From: Buchnera aphidicola (Chaetogeoica yunlongensis)
Lineage (GTDB): Bacteria; Pseudomonadota; Gammaproteobacteria; Enterobacterales; Enterobacteriaceae
Assembly (NCBI GenBank): GCA_039829965.1
Contig: CP139909.1
Coordinates: forward strand, 124,001-188,000
Reading direction: 5' to 3'
Length of the DNA stretch: 64,000 nucleotides
In this document: positions 1 through 7,478 of the stretch, in pieces
Layout: each line of letters starts with the position of its first letter
Position numbering within the stretch: position 1 is the stretch's first letter
Program-made: the position numbers and the translations under genes
The notes under the pieces: generated by a model
Told to the model about the DNA's origin: nothing
The model's database searches: none
The model's input: only the letters and a program-made list of their open reading frames with translations

Positions 1-341
1 TATTAATTTATGTTAGTAGTATTAAAATGTTTTTATAGTACTGTTTGGTGTATGGTATTTTACTGCAATAAATTAAAATTATGAATAGTGTCATATAATT
101 TTTTATATATTTTGTTATTATAGAATTAACTAGTTTAGTAGATTTATAGTTATATATAAGTATTTAATATATATTTTTTTGTATTTTGTATATTTGTAAT
201 AGATGTTTTATTATTTATGTTATTTTAAATTATATGTAATAAAATTTATAATGTAATATTTATTTTTATATTTACTGTTTGTTTAGTAAATAAAAATAGT
301 GTGTAAAAATAATTAAAAACTATAAAAGGTATAATGTTTGT
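1..341. other. AT-rich intergenic region at left edge
   Basis: No gene is recognisable here on either strand. The sequence is almost pure A/T with no long open frame, tRNA-like structure or GC-rich hairpin. It is the upstream region of ydiK, so it presumably holds that gene's promoter, but I cannot assign one. A TATAAT at 330-335 lies only six bases from the ydiK start codon, too close to serve as its -10 element. Confidence 0.6.
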
Positions 342-1460
342 ATGCAAAATTCAAAAAAAAGTATGAATTTTCCACAAGTAGTTTTTTCTTTGATATTTGT
401 TACTATTATGATTTTTTCTAGTTTGTGGATTATGCGCCCATTTTTTTTGGGTTTTTCATGGGCGGGAATGGTTGTAATAGCAACGTGGCCAATTTTTTTA
501 AAATTGCAAATATTGTTATGGGGAAGTCGTTTTTTCGCTGTAATTTTAATGATTTTGTCTTTATTGTTAGTTTTTATTGTGCCAATTGTATGTATAGTGA
601 ATAGTTTAATTGAAAATAGTACAGCTGTAATTAGTTGGTTAAATTCTGATGAATTTAGTTTTCCAGCGTTAGAATGGTTGCAAAACATTCCTATTATCGG
701 GATAAAATTATTTTCTAGCTATCAAAAATTATTGAATGAAGGTGGAAGTGAATTAATTGCAAAATTTCAACCATATATGGGAAGAACTACTGAGTTTTTT
801 GTGATGCAAGTTGGTCATTGTGGAAGATTTGTTTTACATCTTATTTTTATGCTAATTTTTAGTTCTTTGTTGTATTGGAATGGAGAAAAAGTACAAAATT
901 TAATTCGGTATTTTGCTATAAAATTAGGTTCAGAGTCTGGAGATGCATTAGTATTATTAGCAGGACAAGCTATTAGAGCAGTTGCTTTGGGTGTTGTCGT
1001 CACGGCTTTAGTGCAAGGAATATTAAGTGGAATAGGATTAGCTATTTCTGGTATACCATATTCTTCTTTTTTAATGGTGTTAATAATTATATTTTGTTTA
1101 GTTCAATTAGGTCCGTTACCAGTATTAGTTCCAGCTATAATTTGGTTGTATTTAAATGGTAATACAACTTGGGGAACTGTTTTATTGATTTGGAGTTGTG
1201 TAGTTTGTATTTTGGATCATATATTACGTCCTATTTTAATACGTATTGGTGCTAATTTACCTACTGTAATTATTTTATCAGGAGTTATTGGCGGGTTAAT
1301 TGCATTTGGTATGATCGGATTATTTATTGGTCCTGTAATATTAGTTATTTCATATCGCTTAATTTTTTCTTGGATGTATAACATTTCAGATTCTAATTCT
1401 TTGTCCAAGAGGTCAATTCAAAGTTTTATTTTAAAAAAAAAAATTGATAAAAGGAATTAA
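342..1460 (+). CDS. ydiK: YdiK, AI-2E/PerM-family inner-membrane protein
   Basis: This is a predicted inner-membrane permease-like protein of the AI-2 exporter (PerM/YdiK) family, 372 residues against about 370 in E. coli. Hydrophobic segments lie at the N-terminus (about residues 14-80) and across the C-terminal half. The most conserved block is around residues 205-320, where QAIRAVALGVVVTALVQ and SGVIGGLIAFGMIGLFIGP match E. coli YdiK almost exactly. The ATG at 342 aligns with the E. coli N-terminus. The substrate is unproven for YdiK. The reading frame is intact and ends in a run of A residues encoding lysines. Confidence 0.92.
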   Translation: MQNSKKSMNFPQVVFSLIFVTIMIFSSLWIMRPFFLGFSWAGMVVIATWPIFLKLQILLWGSRFFAVILMILSLLLVFIVPIVCIVNSLIENSTAVISWLNSDEFSFPALEWLQNIPIIGIKLFSSYQKLLNEGGSELIAKFQPYMGRTTEFFVMQVGHCGRFVLHLIFMLIFSSLLYWNGEKVQNLIRYFAIKLGSESGDALVLLAGQAIRAVALGVVVTALVQGILSGIGLAISGIPYSSFLMVLIIIFCLVQLGPLPVLVPAIIWLYLNGNTTWGTVLLIWSCVVCILDHILRPILIRIGANLPTVIILSGVIGGLIAFGMIGLFIGPVILVISYRLIFSWMYNISDSNSLSKRSIQSFILKKKIDKRN

Positions 1461-1929
1461 TAATATTCTTATAAAATTTATTTGATAATAAAAAAATAAA
1501 AAAATAAAAAATTTATAGTTTTTTTAGAGATATTAATTAGTATTACATAATTTTTTTTTAAAAAAGTTTTAATTTTAAAACATAAGTATAATGCATATTT
1601 ATTTTTAGATTTTTAATATTTCTTATATTATAGAATAAATATATTTTATAGTTAATATTAATTATTAAATAATTTTTTTAAAAATTTTGTATTTTAATTA
1701 ATAGATATTAATATTTTAATATTTTTTTTAAAAGTTTTATAACACTTAGAATTTTAATATAAAAACATAATTTTATATAAAACATTGAAAAAATTTTTTA
1801 TTTTTAATTATATTTTTTAAAATATTAATATAATTAATAATTAAATATAAAATTTTATTTATTTTTATGTAGAATTGATAGTGTTATATTTATTTTTTTA
1901 AGTTGTAGATATTTATTTTAGAGAATAAC
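1461..1929. other. AT-rich intergenic region, ydiK-aroH
   Basis: This 469-base spacer has no credible gene, tRNA or GC-containing hairpin. It consists of A and T runs and looks like eroded DNA. It must contain the aroH promoter. I looked for the TrpR operator palindrome that controls aroH in E. coli and see none. Confidence 0.6.
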
Positions 1930-2976
1930 ATGAAAAAAACAGATGAATTGAGAACAATACGAATTGATCCATTGATTACTCCAGCTGAATTAGCACAACG
2001 TTATGTTATTACTCCTTCTATTATGGATACTGTCATTCAAACAAGAAAAAATATTGCTAATATTATGACAGGTCAAGATCCTCGTTTGCTTGTTGTTATT
2101 GGTCCATGTTCAGTACATGATCCTATTGCTGCAGTAGAATATGCAGGTAGATTAAAAACATTACGTGAGAAATATCATTCTAGACTTGAAATCGTAATGC
2201 GTACTTATTTTGAGAAACCTAGAACTGTGATAGGATGGAAAGGATTGATTTCTGATCCTGATTTAGATAGTAGTTTTCGAGTAAATGTTGGTTTATCAGT
2301 AGCTAGAAAATTGTTGTTAGATATTAATACATTGGGTGTTCCAGCTGCTACTGAATTTTTAGATATGGTAATAGGACAGTTTATTGCAGATCTTATTAGC
2401 TGGGGTGCTATTGGGGCTCGTACTACTGAAAGTCAAATTCATCGTGAAATGGCATCTGCATTATCATGTCCTGTTGGTTTTAAAAATGGAACTGATGGAA
2501 ATATAAAAATTGCTGTAGATGCCATTCGTGCAGCTAGTGTTAAACATTTGTTTTTAGCTCCTAATAAACATGGTCAAATGACAATTAATTATACTAGTGG
2601 AAATCCTTTTGGTCATGTCATTATGCGTGGTGGAAAATCTCCAAATTATCATGCTAAAGATATTTCTGTTGCGGTCAGGTATTTAAATGAATTTAATCTT
2701 TTAGAATATTTAATGATAGATTTTAGTCATGGGAATTGTTTAAAACAACATCGTCGTCAAATTGATGTTGGAGAATCTATTGCTAAACAAATCAGAGATG
2801 GTTCAACAGCAATTTTTGGTGTAATGATCGAAAGTTTTTTAGAAGAAGGAGCTCAAAAAGTAATGAGCAATAAATCTTTAATTTATGGAAAATCTATTAC
2901 TGACCCGTGTTTAGGATGGAAAGACAGTGCATTACTTCTTGAAAAATTAGCAGATTCTGTTGACAGTAGATTTTAA
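1930..2976 (+). CDS. aroH: 3-deoxy-D-arabino-heptulosonate-7-phosphate synthase, AroH type
   Basis: DAHP synthase condenses phosphoenolpyruvate and erythrose 4-phosphate in the first step of the shikimate pathway to Phe, Tyr and Trp. At 348 residues it equals E. coli AroH. The N-terminus MKKTDELRTIRIDPL matches AroH rather than AroF or AroG. The catalytic blocks are all present: GPCSVHD near residue 58, RTYFEKPRT near 95, the long GAIGARTTESQ segment near 160, KNGTDGN near 186 and DFSHGNC near 267. The start follows an AGAGAA ribosome-binding site. Conservation is much stronger than in neighbouring genes, consistent with selection for aromatic amino-acid supply. E. coli AroH is Trp-sensitive; feedback here is untested. 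Confidence 0.96.
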   Translation: MKKTDELRTIRIDPLITPAELAQRYVITPSIMDTVIQTRKNIANIMTGQDPRLLVVIGPCSVHDPIAAVEYAGRLKTLREKYHSRLEIVMRTYFEKPRTVIGWKGLISDPDLDSSFRVNVGLSVARKLLLDINTLGVPAATEFLDMVIGQFIADLISWGAIGARTTESQIHREMASALSCPVGFKNGTDGNIKIAVDAIRAASVKHLFLAPNKHGQMTINYTSGNPFGHVIMRGGKSPNYHAKDISVAVRYLNEFNLLEYLMIDFSHGNCLKQHRRQIDVGESIAKQIRDGSTAIFGVMIESFLEEGAQKVMSNKSLIYGKSITDPCLGWKDSALLLEKLADSVDSRF

Positions 2977-2982
2977 TTATTG

Positions 2983-3019
2983 ATAGATACCAGTACTCTA
3001 GATCTGGTATCTATTTTTT
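2983..3019 (+). terminator. Rho-independent terminator of aroH
   Basis: ATAGATACCAG (2983-2993) pairs perfectly with CTGGTATCTAT (3004-3014), an 11-bp stem with a 10-base loop followed by a T run to 3019. It starts a few bases after the aroH stop codon. It is one of the few clear intrinsic terminators in the window and separates aroH from thrS. Confidence 0.88.
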
Positions 3020-3167
3020 AGATATAAATTTTAGGAATAATATATATTTTTATTTTAGTATATATTCATAGATAAGTTTAATATGTATAGATAGCTATTT
3101 TTTTTATTCAACATTTGTTTTATAAGATAAATTTAATGTAGTGTAAATTTTAAATAAGGATTAATAA

Positions 3168-5099
3168 ATGCCGCTTATTACATTTTATGATGGCACTTCT
3201 CGTTTATATAGAAATTCTATTTCAATATTAGATCTGTCAAAGGATATTTCTTTTAATTCAGAAAAATATTGTATATTTGGATATGTTAATCATGTTAGTG
3301 TAGATAAACATTTTATTATAAAACGTGATTCTTTAGTTAAAATTATATATCAGACAGATAAATTAGCTTTGGATAGCATAAGAAATACTTGTTCTTACTT
3401 ATTAGGTAAAGCAGTAAAAGAATTATGGCCCGACTCAAAAATTAGTGAAAATTGTATTTTAGAAAATGGATTTTATTGTGATATTGATGTCAATTTTTCA
3501 TTTAAAGAAAAAGATTTAGATATATTAGAATTTCATATGCGCAAAATTGTTTATAGAGAATATATTATAGATGTAAAGAAAGTATCTAAACAGGAAGCAT
3601 GTAATATTTTTGAAATCAGTAATGAAATTTACAAAGTTTTTGTATTAAAAAAATTAGATTCTTTATCTAATAATTTAGTTTCGTTGTGTTTTCATGAAGG
3701 GTATGTCGATATCCAGAATGGAATTTCAGTTCCTAATATATCTTTTTGTCAAAATTTTAAATTACAAAAATTTTCTGGAGTATATTGGAATAACGATGAA
3801 AAAAATAGAGTGTTACAAAGGATATATGGTACTGCTTGGATTACAGAGAAAGAGTTAAAAGATTTTTTAAAAAATTATGATATATTAGAAAAAAGAGATC
3901 ATAGAAAAATCTCTAAAGAATTGGATTTGTATCATATCCAAGAAGATTTACCAGGAATGATATTTTGGCATAATCATGGTTTAGTAATTTTTCGTAAATT
4001 AAAAGATTTTATGAGAATTAAGTTAGAAGAGTATAATTATCAAGAAGTTAAAACTCCTTTAATGATGAATAAAAAACTTTGGAAAGATAGTGGTCATTTA
4101 GATAATTATAAAAAGTCTATGTTTATGGTAACATCAGGTAATTTTCAATATGGATTAAAGCCTATGAATTGTCCAGGACATGTAAAAATTTTTAGTAATT
4201 CGTTACGTTCCTATCGAGATCTTCCTATTAGAATTTCAGAATTTGGAAGTTGTCATAGGAATGAGCCTTCTGGCTCATTACATGGTTTAATGCGAATTAG
4301 AAATTTTACTCAAGATGATGCCCATATTTTTTGTAGAGAAGATCAAATTTGTAGTGAAGTTAGTAATTGCATTAAGATGGTGTATGATGTATATAAAGTA
4401 TTTGGTTTTAGTAAAATTTTAGTAAAATTGTCTACACGACCAAAATTTCGTATAGGTAATGATATACTTTGGAGTAAAGCAGAACATGATTTAGAAAAAT
4501 CTTTACGAGATAATAGTATAGTATTTGAATATCAGCATGGTGAAGGTGCATTTTATGGTCCTAAAATTGAATTATCTTTATCTGATTCGTTAGGAAGAAT
4601 ATGGCAGTGTGCAACTATACAATTGGATTTTTATTTGCCAAAAAATTTAAATGCTTTTTATATAGATAGTGATAATATTAAAAAATTTCCAATAGTTGTT
4701 CATAGAGCAATATTAGGTTCTATTGAAAGGTTTATAGGGATTTTAATAGAAGAATATTCTGGAAATTTTCCAACTTGGTTAGCTCCTATACAAGTGATTT
4801 TAACTAGCATTCGTGATAGTAATTTTGAATATTTGAGAATGTTATATAAAGAATTTTATGTAGAAGGTATTCGTGCAGAATTAGATTTGAGAAATGAAAA
4901 AATTAGTTTTAAGATTAGAGAATATTCTATACGAAAAATTCCTTATATAATTATTTGTGGTGACAAGGAAGTAAATAGTAATACCATCACTCTTAGGACT
5001 AGATCTGGAAAAAACTTTTCTTGTATTAAATTACAATATTTTATTAGAAAAATAAAACAAGAAATTCATAATTATAGTTATAAGCAAATGGAGGAATAA
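3168..5099 (+). CDS. thrS: Threonyl-tRNA synthetase with a degenerate editing site
   Basis: This class II synthetase charges tRNA-Thr; 643 residues against 642 in E. coli. The N-terminal TGS domain spans about residues 1-62, the editing (N2) domain about 63-225, the catalytic core about 240-535, and the anticodon-binding domain the rest. Zinc ligands of the active site are intact: Cys in MNCPGH, His in GSLHGLMR, His in VVHRAILGS. The proofreading site is not. The E. coli residues His73, His77, Cys182 and His186 are Asn73, Tyr77, Gln183 and Ser187 here; only the Asp (181) survives. Charging should work, but removal of Ser from tRNA-Thr should not. It is first in the thrS-infC-rpmI-rplT cluster. 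Confidence 0.96.
   Translation: MPLITFYDGTSRLYRNSISILDLSKDISFNSEKYCIFGYVNHVSVDKHFIIKRDSLVKIIYQTDKLALDSIRNTCSYLLGKAVKELWPDSKISENCILENGFYCDIDVNFSFKEKDLDILEFHMRKIVYREYIIDVKKVSKQEACNIFEISNEIYKVFVLKKLDSLSNNLVSLCFHEGYVDIQNGISVPNISFCQNFKLQKFSGVYWNNDEKNRVLQRIYGTAWITEKELKDFLKNYDILEKRDHRKISKELDLYHIQEDLPGMIFWHNHGLVIFRKLKDFMRIKLEEYNYQEVKTPLMMNKKLWKDSGHLDNYKKSMFMVTSGNFQYGLKPMNCPGHVKIFSNSLRSYRDLPIRISEFGSCHRNEPSGSLHGLMRIRNFTQDDAHIFCREDQICSEVSNCIKMVYDVYKVFGFSKILVKLSTRPKFRIGNDILWSKAEHDLEKSLRDNSIVFEYQHGEGAFYGPKIELSLSDSLGRIWQCATIQLDFYLPKNLNAFYIDSDNIKKFPIVVHRAILGSIERFIGILIEEYSGNFPTWLAPIQVILTSIRDSNFEYLRMLYKEFYVEGIRAELDLRNEKISFKIREYSIRKIPYIIICGDKEVNSNTITLRTRSGKNFSCIKLQYFIRKIKQEIHNYSYKQMEE
5090..5094 (+). promoter_or_regulatory. 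Strong Shine-Dalgarno deciding the infC AUA start
   Basis: GGAGG at 5090-5094 lies inside the last codons of thrS and ends eight bases before ATA at 5103. There is no ATG, GTG or TTG in the correct frame nearby, and the protein alignment begins exactly at this ATA, so the motif fixes the start of infC. Confidence 0.8.
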
Positions 5100-5102
5100 A
5101 GT

Positions 5103-5642
5103 ATAAAAGGTGGAAAAAAAACACAAATAACAAGACCTAATAAGCTTAATCATGAAATTCGTGCAGAACAAGTACGTCTTACTGATTCAAAGGGAAATCA
5201 AATTGGTATTGTTACTTTGGAGTATGCGTTAAATAAAGCTGAAGAGGAAGGCTTGGATTTAGTAGAAATTAGTCCAAATTCTATTCCTAAAGTATGTCGC
5301 ATTATGAATTATGGAAAATTTTTGTATAAAAAAAGTAAATCTTTAAAAGAACAACGAAAAAAACAAAAAGTAAGGCATATAAAAGAAATTAAATTTAGAC
5401 CTAGTACTGATGAAGGAGATTATCGTGTAAAACTTCGTAATTTAATTCGATTTTTAGAAGATGGAGATAAAGTAAAAGTTACTTTACGTTTTCGTGGACG
5501 TGAAATGGCGCATCAAAAAATAGGTTTTGATGTTTTAAATAGAATACAAAAGGATTTACATGAATTAGCTTCTGTAGAATATTTTCCTTCTAGGATTGAA
5601 GGTCGTCAAATGATTATGACTTTGGTATCTAAAAAAAAGTAA
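5103..5642 (+). CDS. infC: Translation initiation factor IF-3, AUA start codon
   Basis: IF-3 binds the 30S subunit and discriminates against non-canonical start codons and initiator mispairing. With the ATA at 5103 the protein has 179 residues and begins KGGKK, matching the KGGKR start of E. coli IF-3 (180 residues, AUU start). The first ATG in frame, at 5217, would delete the first 38 residues of the N-terminal domain. The C-terminal domain is highly conserved (EIKFRPSTDEGDY, FRGREMAHQ, IEGRQMIM). E. coli infC is autoregulated through its rare AUU codon, so the retained non-AUG start suggests the loop survives with a different codon. Only three bases separate it from thrS. Confidence 0.93.
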   Translation: MKGGKKTQITRPNKLNHEIRAEQVRLTDSKGNQIGIVTLEYALNKAEEEGLDLVEISPNSIPKVCRIMNYGKFLYKKSKSLKEQRKKQKVRHIKEIKFRPSTDEGDYRVKLRNLIRFLEDGDKVKVTLRFRGREMAHQKIGFDVLNRIQKDLHELASVEYFPSRIEGRQMIMTLVSKKK

Positions 5643-5685
5643 ATTTTATATTTTAGTAAATTTTGATTTATTTTGGAATATTAAT

Positions 5686-5883
5686 ATGCCTAAAATCAAA
5701 ACTTTAAGAAGTGCAGCCAAACGTTTTAAGAAAACTGCATTGAATAAATTCAAAAGAAAACAAGCTAATTTACGACATATTTTGACAAAAAAAAGTACTC
5801 ATTATAAGCGACATTTGCGTTCTAAATTAATAGTTTCACACTCAGATGTTGAAAAGGTACGTTTGTTTTTACCTTATTTATAA
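5686..5883 (+). CDS. rpmI: 50S ribosomal protein L35
   Basis: L35 has 65 residues, the same as in E. coli. It is very basic and starts MPKIKTLRSAAKRFKKT, the family signature. It lies 43 bases after infC and 39 before rplT, the standard infC-rpmI-rplT order. In E. coli this operon is repressed by L20 binding mRNA upstream of rpmI; I could not identify the pseudoknot by eye. Confidence 0.96.
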   Translation: MPKIKTLRSAAKRFKKTALNKFKRKQANLRHILTKKSTHYKRHLRSKLIVSHSDVEKVRLFLPYL

Positions 5884-5922
5884 ACTTAATTATTTTTAGT
5901 TTATAGAACATAGAGAAATATT

Positions 5923-6282
5923 ATGACTCATATTAAGAGAGGTGTAACTGCTAGAGCTCGTCATAAAAAAACTTTAAATCAGTCTAAAGGTTATTATGGT
6001 GCTAGATCTCGAACATATAGATCAGCATATCAAGCAGTAATAAAAGCAGGACAATATTCTTATAGAGATCGTCGTCAGCGTAAACGCTTTTTTAGAAAAC
6101 TATGGATAGCTAGAATAAATGCTGCTGTTCGCGAAAATCAAATTTCTTATAGTAAATTTATGTATGGATTAAAAAAATCGTTCATAAACATTGATAGAAA
6201 GATGTTATCACACTTGGCAATTTCTGATAGTTTAACTTTTTCTTTATTAGTACGTAGTGCTAAAAATTCTTTAAAAATATAA
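5923..6282 (+). CDS. rplT: 50S ribosomal protein L20
   Basis: L20 is a 23S rRNA-binding protein needed early in 50S assembly. It has 119 residues (118 in E. coli). The N-terminal arm is lysine and arginine rich (ARARHKKTLNQSKGYYGARS), and the globular domain contains RDRRQRKRFFRKLWIARINAA, as in the family. A short AGAGAAAT ribosome-binding site precedes the ATG. It is followed by the pheS leader and hairpin. Confidence 0.96.
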   Translation: MTHIKRGVTARARHKKTLNQSKGYYGARSRTYRSAYQAVIKAGQYSYRDRRQRKRFFRKLWIARINAAVRENQISYSKFMYGLKKSFINIDRKMLSHLAISDSLTFSLLVRSAKNSLKI

Positions 6283-6360
6283 TTTTATTAATTTTGAGTT
6301 TAAAATTGATTATTTAACGAATAATTATCGAAATATATAAATTGCAATGTTGATTATAAA

Positions 6361-6381
6361 ATGTATTTTTTTAAGATCTGA
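6361..6381 (+). CDS. Candidate phenylalanine leader peptide (6 codons)
   Basis: ATG TAT TTT TTT AAG ATC TGA encodes MYFFKI, with two consecutive Phe codons, 15 bases before the terminator stem upstream of pheS. In E. coli the pheM leader peptide, rich in Phe codons, controls pheST by attenuation at this exact place. No good Shine-Dalgarno precedes this ATG, and the region is AT-rich enough for TTT codons to arise by chance. It may be a remnant of pheM, or coincidence. Confidence 0.28.
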   Translation: MYFFKI

Positions 6382-6395
6382 AATAAATGAATTTT

Positions 6396-6419
6396 AAGCC
6401 TCCTACTTGGAGGCTTTTT
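6396..6419 (+). terminator. Rho-independent terminator / pheST attenuator
   Basis: AAGCCTCC (6396-6403) pairs perfectly with GGAGGCTT (6409-6416) around the loop TACTT, with a T run (6415-6419) extending from the right arm. It is the most GC-rich element between rplT (ends 6282) and pheS (6479). It occupies the position of the E. coli pheST attenuator, whose stem also reads GCCTCC-type. It could terminate the ribosomal-protein transcript, attenuate pheST, or both. Confidence 0.85.
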
Positions 6420-6478
6420 AGCATTTAAGATATTAGGTATAAATTTAATTATTAAAAAAAGTTTATAGGAGAATATAC

Positions 6479-7465
6479 ATGATGTGTGAGATAGACGAGT
6501 ATATTAAATTTATTAAGACTAAAATACGTAATGTCACTACTATACAAGAGTTAAATTTATTACGTAATAAATATTTAAAAAAACCAAGTTATTTTTTTTC
6601 TAAAATATTGAAAATATCTTATGCTATTTATAATGGTGATAAGAGATATTGTAAAATGTTTAATAAATTTAAGTCAGAGTTAAATATTGAATTTGATTTA
6701 TATAAAAAAAAAATAGAATCTATGATGTCTTGTAATTTTAAAAATTCTAATAATATAGATGTATCTTTAATATGTCGTAGAAATGATATTGGAACATTAC
6801 ATCCTTTAACATTAGTTATGAATAAAATAGAAAAATTTTTTATAAAATTAGGATTTTCAATTATAGAAGGACCTGAAATAGATGATGAATATCATAATTT
6901 TGATGCTTTAAATATTCCTAAACATCATCCGGCTAGAACAACTCATGATACTTTTTGGTTTGATTCAATTCGTTTACTTAGAACTCAAACTTCTAATATG
7001 CAAGTGAGAATCATGAAAAATGAGAAAATTCCTATTAGAATTATTACCCCTGGAAAAGTATATCGTAATGACCATGATATTACTCACACACCGATGTTTC
7101 ATCAAATTGAAGGATTAGTAGTTGACTCTAGTATAAATTTTCTTAATTTAAAGTGGATTATTGAAGAATTTTTAAAATATTTTTTTGGAAATAAAATCAG
7201 AATTAGATTTAGAGCTTCATATTTTCCTTTTACTGTATTATCTACTGAAGTTGATATATTAGGAAATAATAAAAAATGGTTAGAAATTTTAGGTTGTGGT
7301 ATGATTCATCCAAAAGTTTTATTTAATTCTAACATAAGTGTTAAAAAGTATTCTGGTTTTGCTTTTGGAATGGGTGTGGAAAGAATTGCAATGTTATATT
7401 ATGGAATACCCGATATTCGGGTTTTTTTTGATAATAATTTAAAATTTCTTAAACAATTTAAATAA
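6479..7465 (+). CDS. pheS: Phenylalanyl-tRNA synthetase alpha subunit
   Basis: This is the catalytic subunit of the alpha2-beta2 PheRS; 328 residues (327 in E. coli). The N-terminal tRNA-contacting coiled coil (about 1-90) is diverged. The class II core is well kept: HPLTLVMNKIE, GPEIDDEYHNFDALN, HHPARTTHDTFWF, RTQTS, VYRNDHDITHTPMFHQIEG, and motif 3 FAFGMGVERIAML. The Ala of the SGFAFG Phe-binding pocket is retained. An AGGAG ribosome-binding site (6466-6470) precedes the ATG. It lies 13 bases before pheT. A terminator-like hairpin is embedded near its 3' end. Confidence 0.96.
   Translation: MMCEIDEYIKFIKTKIRNVTTIQELNLLRNKYLKKPSYFFSKILKISYAIYNGDKRYCKMFNKFKSELNIEFDLYKKKIESMMSCNFKNSNNIDVSLICRRNDIGTLHPLTLVMNKIEKFFIKLGFSIIEGPEIDDEYHNFDALNIPKHHPARTTHDTFWFDSIRLLRTQTSNMQVRIMKNEKIPIRIITPGKVYRNDHDITHTPMFHQIEGLVVDSSINFLNLKWIIEEFLKYFFGNKIRIRFRASYFPFTVLSTEVDILGNNKKWLEILGCGMIHPKVLFNSNISVKKYSGFAFGMGVERIAMLYYGIPDIRVFFDNNLKFLKQFK
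7409..7429 (+). promoter_or_regulatory. Terminator-like hairpin inside the end of pheS
   Basis: CCCGA (7409-7413) pairs with TCGGG (7417-7421) around a 3-base loop and is followed by eight T residues (7422-7429). It lies within pheS codons, 36 bases before its stop and about 50 bases before pheT. The short stem may be a weak or translation-dependent terminator, or simply codon-constrained sequence. Confidence 0.4.
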
Positions 7466-7478
7466 ACGAGTATTTACA

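Noticed and set aside
435..464. Inverted repeat CGCCCAT/ATGGGCG with T runs inside ydiK
   Set aside because: It lies early in coding sequence that aligns with E. coli YdiK; the repeat arises from conserved codons (RPF, WAG) and poly-Phe codons, so a terminator role is unlikely.
1429..1445. Poly-A run at the end of ydiK as a possible frameshift or slippage site
   Set aside because: The run encodes lysines a few codons before the stop, and the protein reaches its expected length without any frame change.
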